Origin: Alphaproteobacteria bacterium UBA2964
Lineage (GTDB): Bacteria; Pseudomonadota; Alphaproteobacteria; MPNO01; UBA2964
Length of the DNA: 36,298 nt
NCBI GenBank assembly: GCA_905182615.1
Contig: CAJJCG010000006.1
Coordinates: forward strand, 1 to 36,298
Direction of reading: 5' to 3'
Shown here: piece after piece, positions 36,126 to 36,298 of the stretch
Position numbering within the stretch: the stretch's first letter is position 1
How the letters are laid out: the number at the start of each line of letters is the position of its first letter
The notes under the pieces: generated by a model
Seen by the model: the letters and a program-made list of their open reading frames with translations, nothing else
Database searches by the model: none
What the model was told of the DNA's origin: nothing
Translations under genes and position numbers: made by a program

Positions 36126-36298
36126 AGACTCCCCCTACCCCTAGATTTCCGGAGCATAACTTGATGGTTTTCAATGATTTAGGCAAGTAACGATTATGTT
36201 GCGCGAGGAGAAATAGAACAGGACATTTTTTGATAATCTGCTGCTTTAGAGCGGTTTGTCTGACGTCAGCCGAATGGTAGACTGCCTCTATGGCAGAT
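36126..36298. other. Region upstream of maeB, possible start of a divergent gene
   Basis: These 173 bases hold the maeB leader and an 8-base TGACGTCA palindrome at 36261-36268. An ATG at 36290 on the plus strand gives only three codons (Met-Ala-Asp) before the window ends. mutS is often divergent from the malic enzyme gene in alphaproteobacteria, so this could be its start, but three codons cannot prove it. Confidence 0.25.

Noticed and set aside
36290..36298. Start of mutS
   Set aside because: Only three codons are visible; conserved gene order makes it plausible but the sequence does not show it.

Overview
The window looks like chromosomal core DNA of an alphaproteobacterium. I favour a free-living Rhodospirillales-like or marine lineage, although no rRNA is present to prove it. 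The main evidence is gene order: hslVU next to a compact hisB-DUF2628-hisH-GNAT-hisA-hisF-hisE-HIT operon; an LpoA-like lipoprotein gene divergent from rsmI-yraN-BON-SirB1-gshB; rph-rdgB-hemW divergent from hrcA-grpE; dnaKJ-dapB; nth beside a DUF2244 gene; a bactofilin cluster; and a MaeB-type malic enzyme. Coding density is high and many genes overlap by 1-12 bases. There are no tRNAs, rRNAs, CRISPR arrays, insertion sequences or prophage genes.

Layout. 1-3.6 kb: the tail of a phytase-like esterase gene, an Smr-domain gene, hslVU (minus strand) behind a heat-shock-like promoter, then an FHA-domain gene and an unrecognised 90-residue ORF. 3.8-8.4 kb: the his operon (plus strand). 8.4-9.5 kb: a scar in which a nucleoside deaminase gene and a nitronate monooxygenase gene, both missing their 3' parts, meet tail to tail; the monooxygenase fragment and the crotonase gene beside it form a G+C-rich block. 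9.5-13.3 kb: gshB, SirB1-like, BON lipoprotein, yraN and rsmI (minus strand); yraN carries an in-frame amber codon. 13.4-16.6 kb: an LpoA-like gene converging on hemW and rdgB. 16.6-24.1 kb: rph, then hrcA-grpE, a 731-base non-coding gap, dnaK-dnaJ and dapB. 24.1-27.7 kb: an Ada-like methyltransferase, a truncated DUF2244 gene, nth, a lipoprotein, a bactofilin and an EI24 membrane protein. 27.8-32.6 kb: adenosine kinase, then a translationally coupled GMC oxidoreductase / epimerase / AmpG-like transporter cassette. 32.6-36.3 kb: a family 9 glycosyltransferase and malic enzyme.

How the genes work together. Proteostasis is prominent: HslUV protease, HrcA repressor, GrpE-DnaK-DnaJ. The hslV and dnaK upstream regions carry promoter candidates of the same shape, CTTG then 18 bases then CCWYAT, which suggests shared RpoH control. 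The his operon encodes the IGP synthase (HisF-HisH), its substrate-forming steps (HisE, HisA) and HisB. Envelope functions recur: LpoA-like, BON lipoprotein, bactofilin, AmpG-like and GT9.

The most unusual observations are the three independent gene-decay events (yraN amber, deaminase/NMO junction, DUF2244 truncation), the FHA/unknown pair between hslV and hisB, several perfect dyads upstream of genes, and the coupled GMC-SDR-AmpG cassette, which may be an undescribed envelope-metabolite pathway. I saw no clear new defence or mobile system.
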